DNA from: Nematostella vectensis
Taxonomy: Eukaryota; Cnidaria; Anthozoa; Actiniaria; Edwardsiidae
Direction: 5' to 3'
Length of the DNA stretch: 64,000 nucleotides
NCBI RefSeq assembly: GCF_932526225.1
Contig: NC_064041.1
Location: forward strand, 11,576,813 to 11,640,812
Shown here: piece after piece, positions 45,901 to 55,649 of the stretch
How positions within the stretch are numbered: the first letter of the stretch is position 1
Layout: each line of letters starts with the position of its first letter
The notes under the pieces: model-generated
The model's input: only the letters and a program-made list of their open reading frames with translations
Databases searched by the model: none
What the model was told of the DNA's origin: nothing
Position numbers and translations under genes: made by a program

Positions 45901-48900
45901 TTGTTACTGACAGTATATTTTTACGTGCTTTGTTACTAACAGTATATATTTTTGCGTGCTTTGTTACTGACAGTATATTTTTGCGTGCTTTGTTACTGAC
46001 AGTATACATTTTTACGTTATTTGTTACTGACAGTATATTTTTGCGTGCTTTGTTACTGACAGTATACATTTTTACGTTATTTGTTACTGACAGTATATTT
46101 TTACGTGCTTTGTTACTGACAGTATATATTTTACGTTATTTGTTACTGACAGTATATTTTTGCGTGCTTTATTACTAACAGTATATATTTTTATGTGCTT
46201 TGTTACTGACAATATATTTTTGCGTGCTTTGTTACTGACAGTATATTTTTGCGTGCTTTGTTACTGACAGTATATATTTTTGCGTGCTTTGTTACTGACA
46301 GTATATTTTTGCGTGCTTTGTTACTGACAGTATATTTTTACGTGCTTTGTTACTAACAGTATATATTTTTGCGTGCTTTGTTACTGACAGTATATTTTTG
46401 CGTGCTTTGTTACTGACAGTATACATTTTTACGTTATTTGTTACTGACAGTATATTTTTGCGTGCTTTGTTACTGACAGTATACATTTTTACGTTATTTG
46501 TTACTGACAGTATATTTTTGCGTGCTTTGTTACTGACAGTATATTTTTGCGTTATTTGTTATTGACAGTATATTTTTGCGTGCTTTGTTACTGACAGTAT
46601 ATTTTTGCGTGCTTTGTTACTGACAGTATATTTTTATGTGCTTTGTTACTGACAGTATATTTTTGCGTTATTTGTTATTGACAGTATATTTTTGCGTGCT
46701 TTGTTACTGACAGTATATTTTTGCGTTATTTGTTATTGACAGTATATTTTTGCGTGCTTTGTTACTGACAGTATATTTTTGCGTGCTTTGTTACTGACAG
46801 TATATTTTTATGTGCTTTGTTACTGACAGTATATTTTTGCGTTATTTGTTATTGACAGTATATTTTTGCGTGCTTTGTTACTGACAGTATACTTTTACGT
46901 TATTTGTTATTGACAGTATATTTTTGCGTGGCTACTGATAGCTTTATACTTGATGACAGGTGTTCTGAAGGACAACCAACAGATTGGCGAGCGCGCCGAA
47001 AATAAAAACGGGACGGCTTTCAAGAGCAGTAAGTAGGCAACAATAACGGCCAGAAGCAAAATGACGACAACTGCAATAATAGCAACAACAATAATAACAC
47101 AGACAACAAAAATGACGCAGACAACACCAATGCACCCAAGATAACACTTTTTATGCAGAATAATTTAAGTCAAAATGAGTAACTAGAATCTTTCGCAAAA
47201 TTCTCACTTATCAGTGCGTTGTTTGTTGTAGGGTTGTTTGATGTCCAAGATGGCAAGAAAAAGCAGATAGATAACATTCTTTTGGAAGTCCCGAAAACCG
47301 CAGTTCCAGGTTCCGTTGGGGCATTTTTGGCTTTTACAGGTAATTTTAAGTATACAAGTGAACATTAGGTTTTATTTCCAGCCAACGTCGGACGTTGCGG
47401 TCTTATGACTCCTCTACTGCGAGCTCACAGAAACGGCTTGTAATCGAGCCTTGACCAGCATGGGCTAGGAGGCCCAGGTGGTCCAGGGTATCGCAAGGAC
47501 CAATCTGAATGAGGAAAATATTAAATATAAAAGGAAAAAAAGAAAGAAAAGAGAGAGAACGAAATAGAAAAAAAAAACAGCATAAAATATTCATATGTAA
47601 TTAGGACTAATGAAAGCACAAGATCGAGACACAAAAATCGTTTGTGTCGAGATCATATTTTACACTTTATATCGAAAAATCGAGGATATTATTGTACGGA
47701 ATATTGTCAAACTGAGGTATTTTCTTGTATTCTTACGGAAGAAAGAAACACTATCGTTAAACTGAGGTTTTTGTTCGATTTTAAAAAAATCCACTGTAAA
47801 TATCCAGCTTGTAGTGTATAAAATCGGTCATATTCTCTATTTCTCCCCCAGGGAACTTAATAGGCCCTGTTGTAACCAACCTCATAAATGGCGGACTTGA
47901 TAAGCTACTGCGCATGCCAACCGGGTGTGGCGAGCAAACCTTGATCTATATGTCACCTAATGTCTATGTTCTGGAATACTTGTCAAACACACACCAAGTG
48001 ACGGCTAGCGTCGAGGCGAAGGCATACAAGTTCATACAACAAGGTAAGGACGTAAAGACCGGCTTATAAATCGTATACTGGGCATGTATTTAGCCAATAT
48101 TTTTGCCCGTGACGTCATAGCGAAAAATCTCAATAGTGTTTTGAATTCACTAAAAATGTCAACGCATCATAGCGATATGAAAGTGCATTATATGTTTTCT
48201 TTTTTACAGGCTACCTACGAGAGCTGAATTATAGGCGAAATGATAAATCCTTTAGTGCGTGGGGTAACAGGCACCCTGGGAGTACATGGTAAGTGATGAA
48301 CGTGTACTCGCACGGCTAAATAGTGATTTTAAAGAGTCGCCATTTTGTCATCCTAGCAAAGTACCAAGTATTACAAGCATCCGTTTTTATTGCGATATTT
48401 TCTATTTGGTTATTTCGCGGTTTTGTCACAAATATGTTTGGCTGACTCTTTTAGTTGAATTTTGGAAGCCTTAAAAATAGAAATCATGTGGAATAAATAA
48501 AATTGTCATCTAGACTCAAACCTTGAAATTGTATTAGTGAGAGCTAAGTAGAGTTTTATGACCTGTGTCACCGAAATATATTTCTGTTTCGATTTAGGCT
48601 CACAGCGTTCGCGATGAAAGTATTTTGCAAGGCTAGTAAGTTTGATGGCGTTCAAATCGACTCCAGTCTTGTTTGCGACTCCGTTGGCTGGCTTGTACAG
48701 AATCAGCGTGCAGATGGGGCCTTCCCAGAGGTCCATGCGGTCATTCACCGTGAGATGGTGGTACGTATGATAGTTAAGCGATTGGTCTACGCAGCTACGT
48801 CTGCAAACAGACTAATCAGCGACCAACTTCTTATCTCATCTCTCCTCGAAAAATGGACTTGAAATAAAATCGTTATTTATGTTATCTTAGGGAGGGGTCT

Positions 48901-51900
48901 ATCAAAGTGACGTTGCTATGACAGCATTCGTGGTAACAACACTACTCGAGTGTAGCTGTAACAACGTGGTAAGTAATAACGAATATGTCTGTTGAAAAAC
49001 TGTTGTTCTTTTATATATAAAGTTGGCTCCCGGAAACTCCAACAAAAAAAATTCCCTTGCATTTGTTTATAAAAATACTATATGTTTTCATGAACGTCGC
49101 GATCCATCAACCTAGTCGTTCCTGGCGTTCTTTTCGGGTTTCCTTTGGTGTTTTAAGTTTTCTGTGGTTGATAATGATGTGACGTCACCGTTGGCTCTTC
49201 CCAGCCCTTCTTGCCTCACGTCAAACCACAGGCATCTCGAACAGAGACTAGGAAAGCGATCCATTTTACTCTCGTGGGACAAAGTTATGCTTATTCTTCC
49301 TTTTGCTGCAGATCAACACGGCGGCCATTTCCCGAGGTGTCACTTACTTGGAGAAGGCTATCCCACAAGTCAATGGGCCCTATGTGCTATCCCTAACAAC
49401 GTACGCGCTGGCCTTAGCCAACAGCCCAAAGAGATACGAGGCGAACACGAAACTTGCCAACATGGCCTTATATAACCAAAGTATGTATTATACTAGAGTA
49501 GAGCAGACGAAGGGTATGTGTTAGGAAGAGGAGTGTTAGGGTAGCATTGGGAAGGGGGAAGAGTTAATAGAGAGGGGAGTGATAATTGTCGCGCCAACAT
49601 GTCCTTATCTTGACATCTTTAAACCGGAACTTTCAGTAAAATCCACTCGTCATTGGAACGCTGGAGGGCATGCTCTTAATATCGAAACCGCAAGCTATGC
49701 ACTGCTGGCTCAGATGGCTTTGAACAAGCTCAAGTACGCAGGTCCAATAGTGGTGTGGCTGACAGAACAGAAAAACTCGGGCGGGGGATTCAAGTCAACA
49801 ACGGTTAGTCAACGGGACATTTTAGTTTTAAAACTTTGTTTTTTTGCCCGGTCTTTATCTAATAAGGTGATTGTATACCATAATTGGGGGTCCACTCCAA
49901 TCATTTTCTTGCTTTTTGGCCACGAAATGGCGGTGAACTGGGAGATTTAACTTAAACTTGCAGGAAAGCTTGTTTTCCTTAGTTTTTCATGGCAGCCATT
50001 TTTTTCAGGATACCTGTGTTGCTCTGCAAGCGCTGGCCAAATACAGTGAGCAGACTGCTGGCTCACAGCTCGATCTAACCGTGAGCCTTCGATCCGAAAT
50101 CGGCGGTCTTAACAGAAAGATTAGAATCAACAAGAAAAACGCCCTACTACAACAAAAAATTGACGTGAGTTTTACTTTTGATCACGTCACAACACTGACA
50201 CATAATTCATAGCCGTAGCAAGGCACGTACTAATGGCACGTACAAAATACAGAAACATTCAGATAATATGGGGGGTGGCAGCCACGCCTCTACTGGTCAT
50301 TTCCTTGTAATTTTTGGAAATATGTTTTTTGGAGGGGGGAATATGCTACGGCCCTGTTATTTGACTACGAAAGCATTGATATTGGGCAAACCTCTAACAA
50401 GTTAACGGGTCATTTTGTGGTAAAACCTAGTCAAGCTGTTTTCTAAAACTTCCTCTCCAAAAGGCTTATTTAGGACCTAATTTTACCTACGATGTGTATC
50501 CGTCATTATTGTTTTATCATGGCAAAAGGCTGCAGCAATTAGAGTTATAGGCAGTACGAGTGTAGCGAATATCTGGTCTCATAATGATTAAAAAAAAGTA
50601 AAAACCGTGTTGCATCCTCAGTCATATTGCCTTTGTCGTAATTATTTACTGTCTCGGTCGTGGATTTGCCTGAGATAATTTACGGCTCCGGAGCCGCAAC
50701 TACTGAAAGTACACTACAAGGTCCGTAGGTCAAAGCCTAATTCACCAATATTCTATCTATTTCACAGATGTTCGACTATCTTGGAGGCAACATCTTTATT
50801 GATACCTTAGGCACAGGTGTGGCCCAGATGCAAGCTGAGGTCCGGTACAATGTCCCATCAGCGAAGAAAGACCGATGTGACTTCGCACTGTCTATTCGCG
50901 TCACCGAGGACGGGACAGGGAAGACTCTGTCTGCCCTTCCTCAAGGGGACGCCGCTCCTTCCGCCATGAGACGTAATGGTAAGAAGAACAAGAAGAATAA
51001 GAAGTGCAAACATGGGAAACGAAAGAACGGAAAGTGTAGGAAACGCCCAAAGAAGGGCAAGGGAAAGAAAGGGAAGAAGGGAAAAAAAGATAAGAATGAG
51101 AAGCAACAGAAGATCCAAGAAGTGAACTCACTGCGCATCAACGTTTGCACAAGGTAAGGTTCACAATGATTGGTCGTAATTATAAGGATGATGATGATGA
51201 TTAATGATGATGACGTGATTGTGGTGATAGCGACAATGACAACGACGATTATACTACGACGACGATGATCATGATAATATTGACGATAAATAAGATGATA
51301 GAAGTTGTGGATCCAAAGTTGTAATGTGATAACGATAACGACAAAGATGATAATGACGATTATGATTGTAATAGAGTTATTGATTATTCCACTAGATATA
51401 AAAAGGCTGGAAAGACAGGAATGGCTATAATCGATGTTGGTGTGTTCACTGGGTTTGCAGTGGATGAACGCTCACTGAAAGAGGTATATCGTTGTTGGTT
51501 TTTTCATCCAAACTATCAAACTTTTGGTTAAAAATGGTACGAACTGGCGGAATACGAAACGTAAAAGAAAACCAATACAACCTGATCGGAATTTATAAAG
51601 AAATAAGACTTAAATCAAGTCCCCGCAATGTTTCATATGCAAACCTTTTCTCCCCACTGTTCCCCACTATTTTTCCCCTTTTGGAGAATTTTGGAGTTGA
51701 AGTTTTAAATGAGGTTAATTCTATTATTTTTTACCTTAAAGCTGCAGAAAAAGATGGAAGGAAGCATTGGGAAATACGAGATCTCAGAAAGATCAGTCGT
51801 GTTTTATATTAATGAGGTAAATCTTTATGTCAAATCTCTTTTGTCATCAAAAGCACCCCGTACCCTAAATGTGCCAGAATGAGTTGAGTTTGAAAATTGC

Positions 51901-54226
51901 AAAGGTTTCTTTCCTCTGGCCTATCCTCACGCCCTACTTGTGCGAGGGCTCGCTCTGCTTTCTATTTGTGACTGTAAGTCTCTCGCGTTCTAACGATAAA
52001 CACGTGTTGGCCACGCCTCTCAATCCACAATGCATTGGACATCAACCCCATCTTAGTCCTTACACAGTACCTCACACTTCTTGCACTGTGAAATTACTTT
52101 ACTGTTTTGGTGGAGAACTCGCGCGCACTCCGGGTTTTTGCGGCAAAATAACAGCACAACTAAAAGCAATTTATTCAGCGCTTAGTATTCAGTCATATTC
52201 AGTCTATTTTTAAAAAGGGACTCGTTTCATTGAATTGTTTTATTTCTTCGCTCTCTAGTGTAATGGCCATACAGCCATTTTTGTGATTTATTTTTAGCGC
52301 GAGTTTTCAACTCGAAAGGTTACGTAATTTCTTATCAATTGCCTATTGTAGAGTCCGTATACAGTATCTATACAGACGAGTAACCATTCACATACCAAGC
52401 GCGCAAACTTAAATATTTCTTATTTTGCACAGATCCGTAATGACCGCGACTTGTGCGTCGCGTTTAACGTGACTCGGGTGTTCGAAGTCGGCACCGTTCA
52501 GCCTGTCCCCGTCAAAGTGTACGACTATTACGAGCCTGACGACGCTTGTATGACGTTCTACGGAGCTAACGAGAACAGCGCACTACGCATGGGCATCTGT
52601 AACGAAGAGGAATGCCGCTGCTTACAAGGTACCGCAGGCTTAAGTTATTTAATGGTCAGCGCCTCAATTTTGTCATACTAGCCAAACTTTGTATTTACGA
52701 TTTTTTCACTTGGATTTGGTAAATATAGTTGGTTATATCAAGAGTTCTTGATATGATTTTTCTTCTAATATTGAATCATCCCTTATTTCTTATGGGTGTG
52801 GTTAAAATGGCGCTCCTATCCGATTCCCTTTTGTGTGCTAATAACACTGCACTATTTCCAGATAAATGTACCCCTCGAGACCCGACCGATGGAGATCTCA
52901 GGAGTCTTGTCTGCAAAAACAACTTCTACGGTAAGGGATCGTGGCTATGACGGCACTTCAATGTGCCTTTTATTTTTTCGTTGTTTGCTCGTATCTTTTT
53001 TCTCTCCTGTTTGCACGAGCCATTCATGGGAGTCCTGTAGAGACTTTGGAGAGAGAAACGAGGATTTGGCACCAGCTTTAAAATTTTTCAACTTTTTTTT
53101 CATTTTACAATAAAGCTAGAATCTAAGCATCATGGCTAAAAGGGCTTAAAATGCAGTACACTCATTTTTATGAGAACCTTTTTTTAAACGTCCAGCCTCA
53201 AATAGCATGAAAATATTATTTCTAGTGTGATGCGTTCTAAAATGCAAAATCAAATTGTCAAATTTTTCTATAATTCTCTTCTAATAATTCGTTGGGTATT
53301 ATATTTTTATATTAATTGAAATTGAAGAATACCCTTAAAATGCTCCAATAATAAGAACGCCCATCCTCATTTGAAATGTAGACGCTCAGATAAAAAGGGG
53401 ATGTAATTTTGTAAATAAATAAAAAACTCTGACCTTCCAAAGTATTGCTATCGTGCTCAAATTCTAAAATTAGACCCCCATTATCTATAAAACCTACCGA
53501 TTCCTAAACGCTTGCTCACTCCAGCATACATGAAAAGCTCTTCAAGTAATTTCCAGGCAATTCCAGGGATTCAGTAATGAACTAATGATATAACAGAGCC
53601 GTAGCAGGCCACGTAAGTTTAGGGGGGGGGGGGGCACAATACAGAAAATTAAGAAAATATTGCCCCTGCCGGGTCATTTCATTATTTCAATAGTCGAATC
53701 ATATCATTATACAGGGCCGTAGCAGGGGGTGGGGCACTAGGGGCATTTGGAAATATTGTGGGGGCGGGGGGCGGAACATGCCCCCTAGTGCCCCACCCCC
53801 TGCTACGGCCCTGTATAATGATATGATTCGACTATTGAAATAATCAACTTAATCTATTGAGTGGTTACCCACGTGGACACCACCTGGACACGAGCCTGAA
53901 TACATATTCTTCTATTTGCAGCAATCAAAGCAAAAGTTCTCTTGGTGGATGAGGACAGAAGTATGCTAACATACACGGTTCAAGTGCTAGAGGTGTATAA
54001 CGCAGGGCGACAGAAGGTGAATAAAGGCAACATTATCGAGCTCAAGAAACAGGGGTCTTGTCGGGAGCCGAATATGAACAAAATGGAAGAATACTTCATT
54101 GCCGGCTCAGGCAAGGGCGGGGTCTACAGCATCGATAGCAGCGTGTACGCGGCGCGCTGGACGAGACAAAACGATAAGAAGCTGAAGAAACTGGCGTCTA
54201 GGATTGATGGGTCGTGCGCAAAATAG
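30998..54226 (+). CDS. C3: Complement component C3 homologue, complete (38 exons, 1707 aa)
   Basis: Thioester protein of complement. Exons: 30998-31053, 32105-32265, 32874-33077, 33459-33511, 33626-33643, 34256-34387, 34766-34808, 35038-35131, 35721-35820, 36042-36281, 36889-37086, 37527-37646, 38509-38574, 38901-39095, 39643-39798, 40794-40868, 41437-41488, 41806-41856, 42348-42539, 42624-42750, 42854-43082, 43758-43967, 44399-44450, 46960-47028, 47232-47339, 47852-48043, 48210-48288, 48598-48760, 48891-48968, 49312-49480, 49637-49803, 50009-50164, 50768-51153, 51396-51483, 51742-51816, 52433-52628, 52862-52930, 53922-54226. All phases agree, 5124 nt in total. Domains: signal peptide 1-16, macroglobulin ring to about 655, furin site RRKRR 664-668, anaphylatoxin 669-742 with six cysteines, LLAR|S convertase site at 742/743, acidic alpha-prime N-terminus, CUB and thioester domain with GCGEQ at 1025-1029 and VIH (His1141), MG8 with a lysine-rich insertion at 1403-1450, C345C from about 1575. 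Anaphylatoxin plus C345C exclude A2M and insect TEPs. A C4/C5 identity is unlikely in a cnidarian. Confidence 0.96.
32220..32462 (+). repeat. Triplicated 3' end and donor of C3 exon 2
   Basis: A 92-bp unit occurs three times, with donors AAAG|GTAACTC after 32265, 32357 and 32449. The first is the real exon end by phase. The unit covers about 40 bp of exon and 50 bp of intron. Confidence 0.85.
33848..34145 (+). repeat. Dispersed repeat, TACAAATAGCA family
   Basis: Starts CAGGCCCGTACCTAGGAA, carries poly-G runs, GATAAAAATCTGAC and TTTTGTCTACAAATAGCA. In C3 intron 5; copies at 5832 and 29660. Confidence 0.65.
37646..38335 (+). repeat. 36-nt minisatellite in C3 intron 12
   Basis: About 19 units built around GGGGACTAGTGTCCAGGAAT and AGGTGGGTAAGAGA. 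The array begins at the donor itself, and nearly every unit includes a GGTAAGA donor-like motif. It spans an open frame by chance of its 36-nt period, not a gene. Confidence 0.9.
39328..39545. repeat. GAT microsatellite in C3 intron 14
   Basis: Interrupted GATGATGATGAAACAACAAC arrays. Confidence 0.85.
40312..40605 (+). repeat. 57-nt tandem repeat in C3 intron 15
   Basis: About five units with CTAAGGTCTTTGTTTTTGG and CAAGGCCTTTGTACTCTAT. Confidence 0.85.
41119..41426 (+). repeat. 21-nt minisatellite in C3 intron 16
   Basis: About 15 units of CTGATATATGACCTTCCTTC-type sequence running to within 11 bp of exon 17. The open frames across it reflect the 21-nt period. Confidence 0.9.
42223..42347 (+). 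repeat. 59-bp duplication ending at the acceptor of C3 exon 19
   Basis: Two copies of a unit with CCCCCCTGGTGCGATA, CAAACCACTC and TTTAACTGAATTCTCC. Only the second ends CTCCAG and is a working acceptor; the first reads CTCCTT. Confidence 0.8.
43075..43690 (+). repeat. 18-20-nt minisatellite in C3 intron 21
   Basis: Around 25 diverged units of GGGTACGTCAGACCATTTA type, starting at the exon 21 donor, whose GGTACGT is part of the unit. Confidence 0.85.
43413..43482. repeat. Perfect 70-nt palindrome
   Basis: Two 34-nt arms, left beginning CCACCTAAAATACGGCAC, right its exact reverse complement, with a 2-nt centre (TT). Inside the intron 21 minisatellite. Confidence 0.9.
43928..44335 (+). repeat. 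Repeated 3' end and donor of C3 exon 22
   Basis: A unit with CTGGAAAGCGACAG, AATCCAGAAATCTGCTTGTT and donor G|GTGAGTG recurs near 43928, 44038 and 44150, with a fourth partial copy near 44312. Confidence 0.85.
44640..46940 (+). repeat. 2.3-kb minisatellite in C3 intron 23
   Basis: About 80 units of 27-31 nt: TTTGTTACTGACAGTATAT followed by TTTTTACGTTAT or TTTTTGCGTGC. The left half is mainly the ACGTTAT variant and the right half mainly the GCGTGC variant. The segments 45750-46110 and 46167-46527 are nearly identical, a higher-order duplication offset by 417 bp. Open frames on both strands result from the repeat. Confidence 0.95.
50213..50358 (+). repeat. Dispersed repeat, AGCCGTAGCA family
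   Basis: Begins AGCCGTAGCAAGGCACGTAC and ends ATGCTACGGCCCTG, an inverted terminus. Related to the copies at 53598-53820. In C3 intron 32. Confidence 0.6.
50969..51112 (+). other. Segment encoding the lysine-rich insertion of C3
   Basis: Codes for residues 1403-1450 of C3, of which 28 of 48 are Lys or Arg, in a purine-rich coding strand (AAG/AAA/GGG). It is in frame within exon 33. The flanks (CDFALSIRV before, INVCTR after) align with MG8, so it is a loop insertion and not a misread intron. Confidence 0.85.
52115..52190 (+). repeat. Dispersed repeat fragment, GCTAAGAGATCACGTG family
   Basis: Only the inner part is present: AACTCGCGCGCACTCC, GCGGCAAAATAACA and TTTATTCAGCGC. In C3 intron 35. 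Confidence 0.5.
53598..53845. mobile_element. MITE-derived near-perfect hairpin in C3 intron 37
   Basis: Arms 53682-53746 and 53778-53843 are reverse complements with a single extra base and a 31-nt loop. The left arm reads TTATTTCAATAGTCGAATCA and on to GGCCGTAGCAGG. A partial copy of the same element precedes it from 53598. Confidence 0.85.
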
Positions 54227-54341
54227 AGTGTGAACTTGTTACATAGTGCGTGCTTGTATAATGTGGACGTGTATTTATATAGCGTGTAAAGAGGGACGGG
54301 AATTCAGGTGCGACGTACACCTCTTCGGATCGATTTTCTTT

Positions 54342-54347
54342 AATAAA
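54342..54347 (+). terminator. Candidate poly(A) signal of C3
   Basis: AATAAA 116 nt after the stop codon, first hexamer on the plus strand. Confidence 0.55.
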
Positions 54348-54879
54348 AAAAACGTATTTAAGCTAAAATCTAAAATACAAATTAACGTCCAACAATACCT
54401 TTTTAATACTGGTGGATGCCCCCCTCCCCCCCCCTCCCCCCAACGGAATGTCGCCCCTCCTCATTCGAGCTCCTAGTTTTGCCCATATACGTGTACAATG
54501 TTAATAAGTTTTACACGACATAGTCACAGCAGTAAAAGAGCATTGTGGCCGAATCGATATTATTTGCTTAGGGAAGAGTAAATTCGTACAGTATACAAGA
54601 ATGTTACCTATTATATGTACTCCACATAGATGGCAGAGTAACTTAACGAGTAAATTAAGCGAAACTAAATTCAAAAGGCTGTAACTCTAAATAAACGTTT
54701 GAATTAATGTTTCCCAATCGATGTGTTATTCTATATTCCCACTCCCCCCCCCCCCCACAATCTTACATAGCCGGCTACGGCTCTGATTGTCATTATTTAT
54801 CTTATGCACCATAAAAAAATGCAAGCGATAGAATTTAAAAAATAAGATTGGAAATAAGATTAAAATCCTTCTGTCGTAA

Positions 54880-55020
54880 GACGTAAGTCACGGTAGCCCA
54901 AGGGTAACAAACCGACACACCCACGGCGGGTAGTTCGTTCCTCGGACGCCCATTGGCTAAGCCCTTATCGGAACATGTCCAAAAAGCTTCCCATGGCTGC
55001 CGGTGTCGGACTACCTAAGG
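54880..55020 (+). mobile_element. Possible tRNA-derived SINE head
   Basis: TAGCCCAAGGG (54894-54904) fits the pol III A box TRGYNNARNNG exactly. GTTCGTTCC (54933-54941) fits the B box GWTCRANNC with one mismatch, at a tRNA-like spacing. No tRNA cloverleaf was established. Confidence 0.35.
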
Positions 55021-55043
55021 GATGTCGCCATAGGAGCATACAT

Positions 55044-55265
55044 ATCAAGAAAATTCAGCCATTATGTGTCACATCAAGAAAATTCAGCCATTATGTGTCA
55101 TATCAAGAAAATTCAGCCATTATGTGTCATATCAAGAAAATTCAGCCATTATGTGTCATATCAAGAAAATTCATTCATTATGTGTCATATCAAGAAAATT
55201 CAGCCATTATGTGTCATATCAAGAAAATTCAGCCATTATGTGTCATATCAAGAAAATTCAGCCAA
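55044..55265 (+). repeat. 29-nt tandem repeat
   Basis: Seven to eight units of ATATCAAGAAAATTCAGCCA plus TTATGTGTC. The array runs into the family copy at 55262, whose start (ATCAAGAAAATT) is the same sequence, so it probably grew from that element's end. Confidence 0.9.
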
Positions 55266-55490
55266 AAATTGTCGCTTATGCCAAACGCGGTCACTTCCCT
55301 ATAAGGAAGCTAATATATTCCTTATTTGGAAAAGGTTACCGTACCACAGGTGCTTTGAAAACATTATTACTTGTAATCAGAAGAGAAAAACAGTGACTGT
55401 GACCATCTTTAGTCAATGGAGAAAGTATCCGAAAAAAAAACTAAGAGTCCTCGGTACCAGTCCCTCAAAACGACAACGTTTTCTTCATAT
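55262..55490 (+). repeat. Dispersed repeat, TTCCTTATTTGGAAAA family
   Basis: Contains AAAAATTGTCG, GGTCACTTCCCTATAAGGA, TTCCTTATTTGGAAAA and TCCTCGGTACCAG as at 26590-26870. Confidence 0.65.
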
Positions 55491-55499
55491 GTAAAAGGG

Positions 55500-55647
55500 C
55501 AGGCGCGTTCCCAGGATTGGCTGAGGGAGGGGGGTGCGCAGTCATAGAAATCATATAAAAAAAGCATATTATTTGAAGATTCTTTAATAAGAAATGACCA
55601 ACTTTTCGCACCCTGCGCACCCCCCCCCCCCCTGTGTGCGCGCCTGA
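55500..55647 (+). repeat. Dispersed repeat, GCACCCTGCGCACCC family
   Basis: Begins CAGGCGCGTTCCCAGGATTG and ends GTGTGCGCGCCTG; same inner blocks as 22080-22236. Confidence 0.65.
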
Positions 55648-55649
55648 AG

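Noticed and set aside
45418..46565. Repetitive hydrophobic frames (LLLTVYIF) on both strands
   Set aside because: They arise from the 27-31-nt minisatellite in C3 intron 23; the mirrored frames are identical because of the higher-order duplication.
37646..46940. CRISPR-like regularly repeated arrays
   Set aside because: The repeats are contiguous tandem units without unique spacers, in introns of an animal gene.
47880..48043. Assignment of the thioester gene as alpha-2-macroglobulin or insect-type TEP
   Set aside because: The gene has an anaphylatoxin domain, a C3-type convertase site and a C345C domain, which those families lack.
50858..51150. Minus-strand leucine/phenylalanine-rich frames
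   Set aside because: Antisense shadows of the lysine-rich C3 exon 33.
55003..55494. 163-residue frame with QENSAIMCHIK-type repeats
   Set aside because: A 29-nt array read through three frames plus a dispersed repeat; no signal peptide, splice signal or family match.
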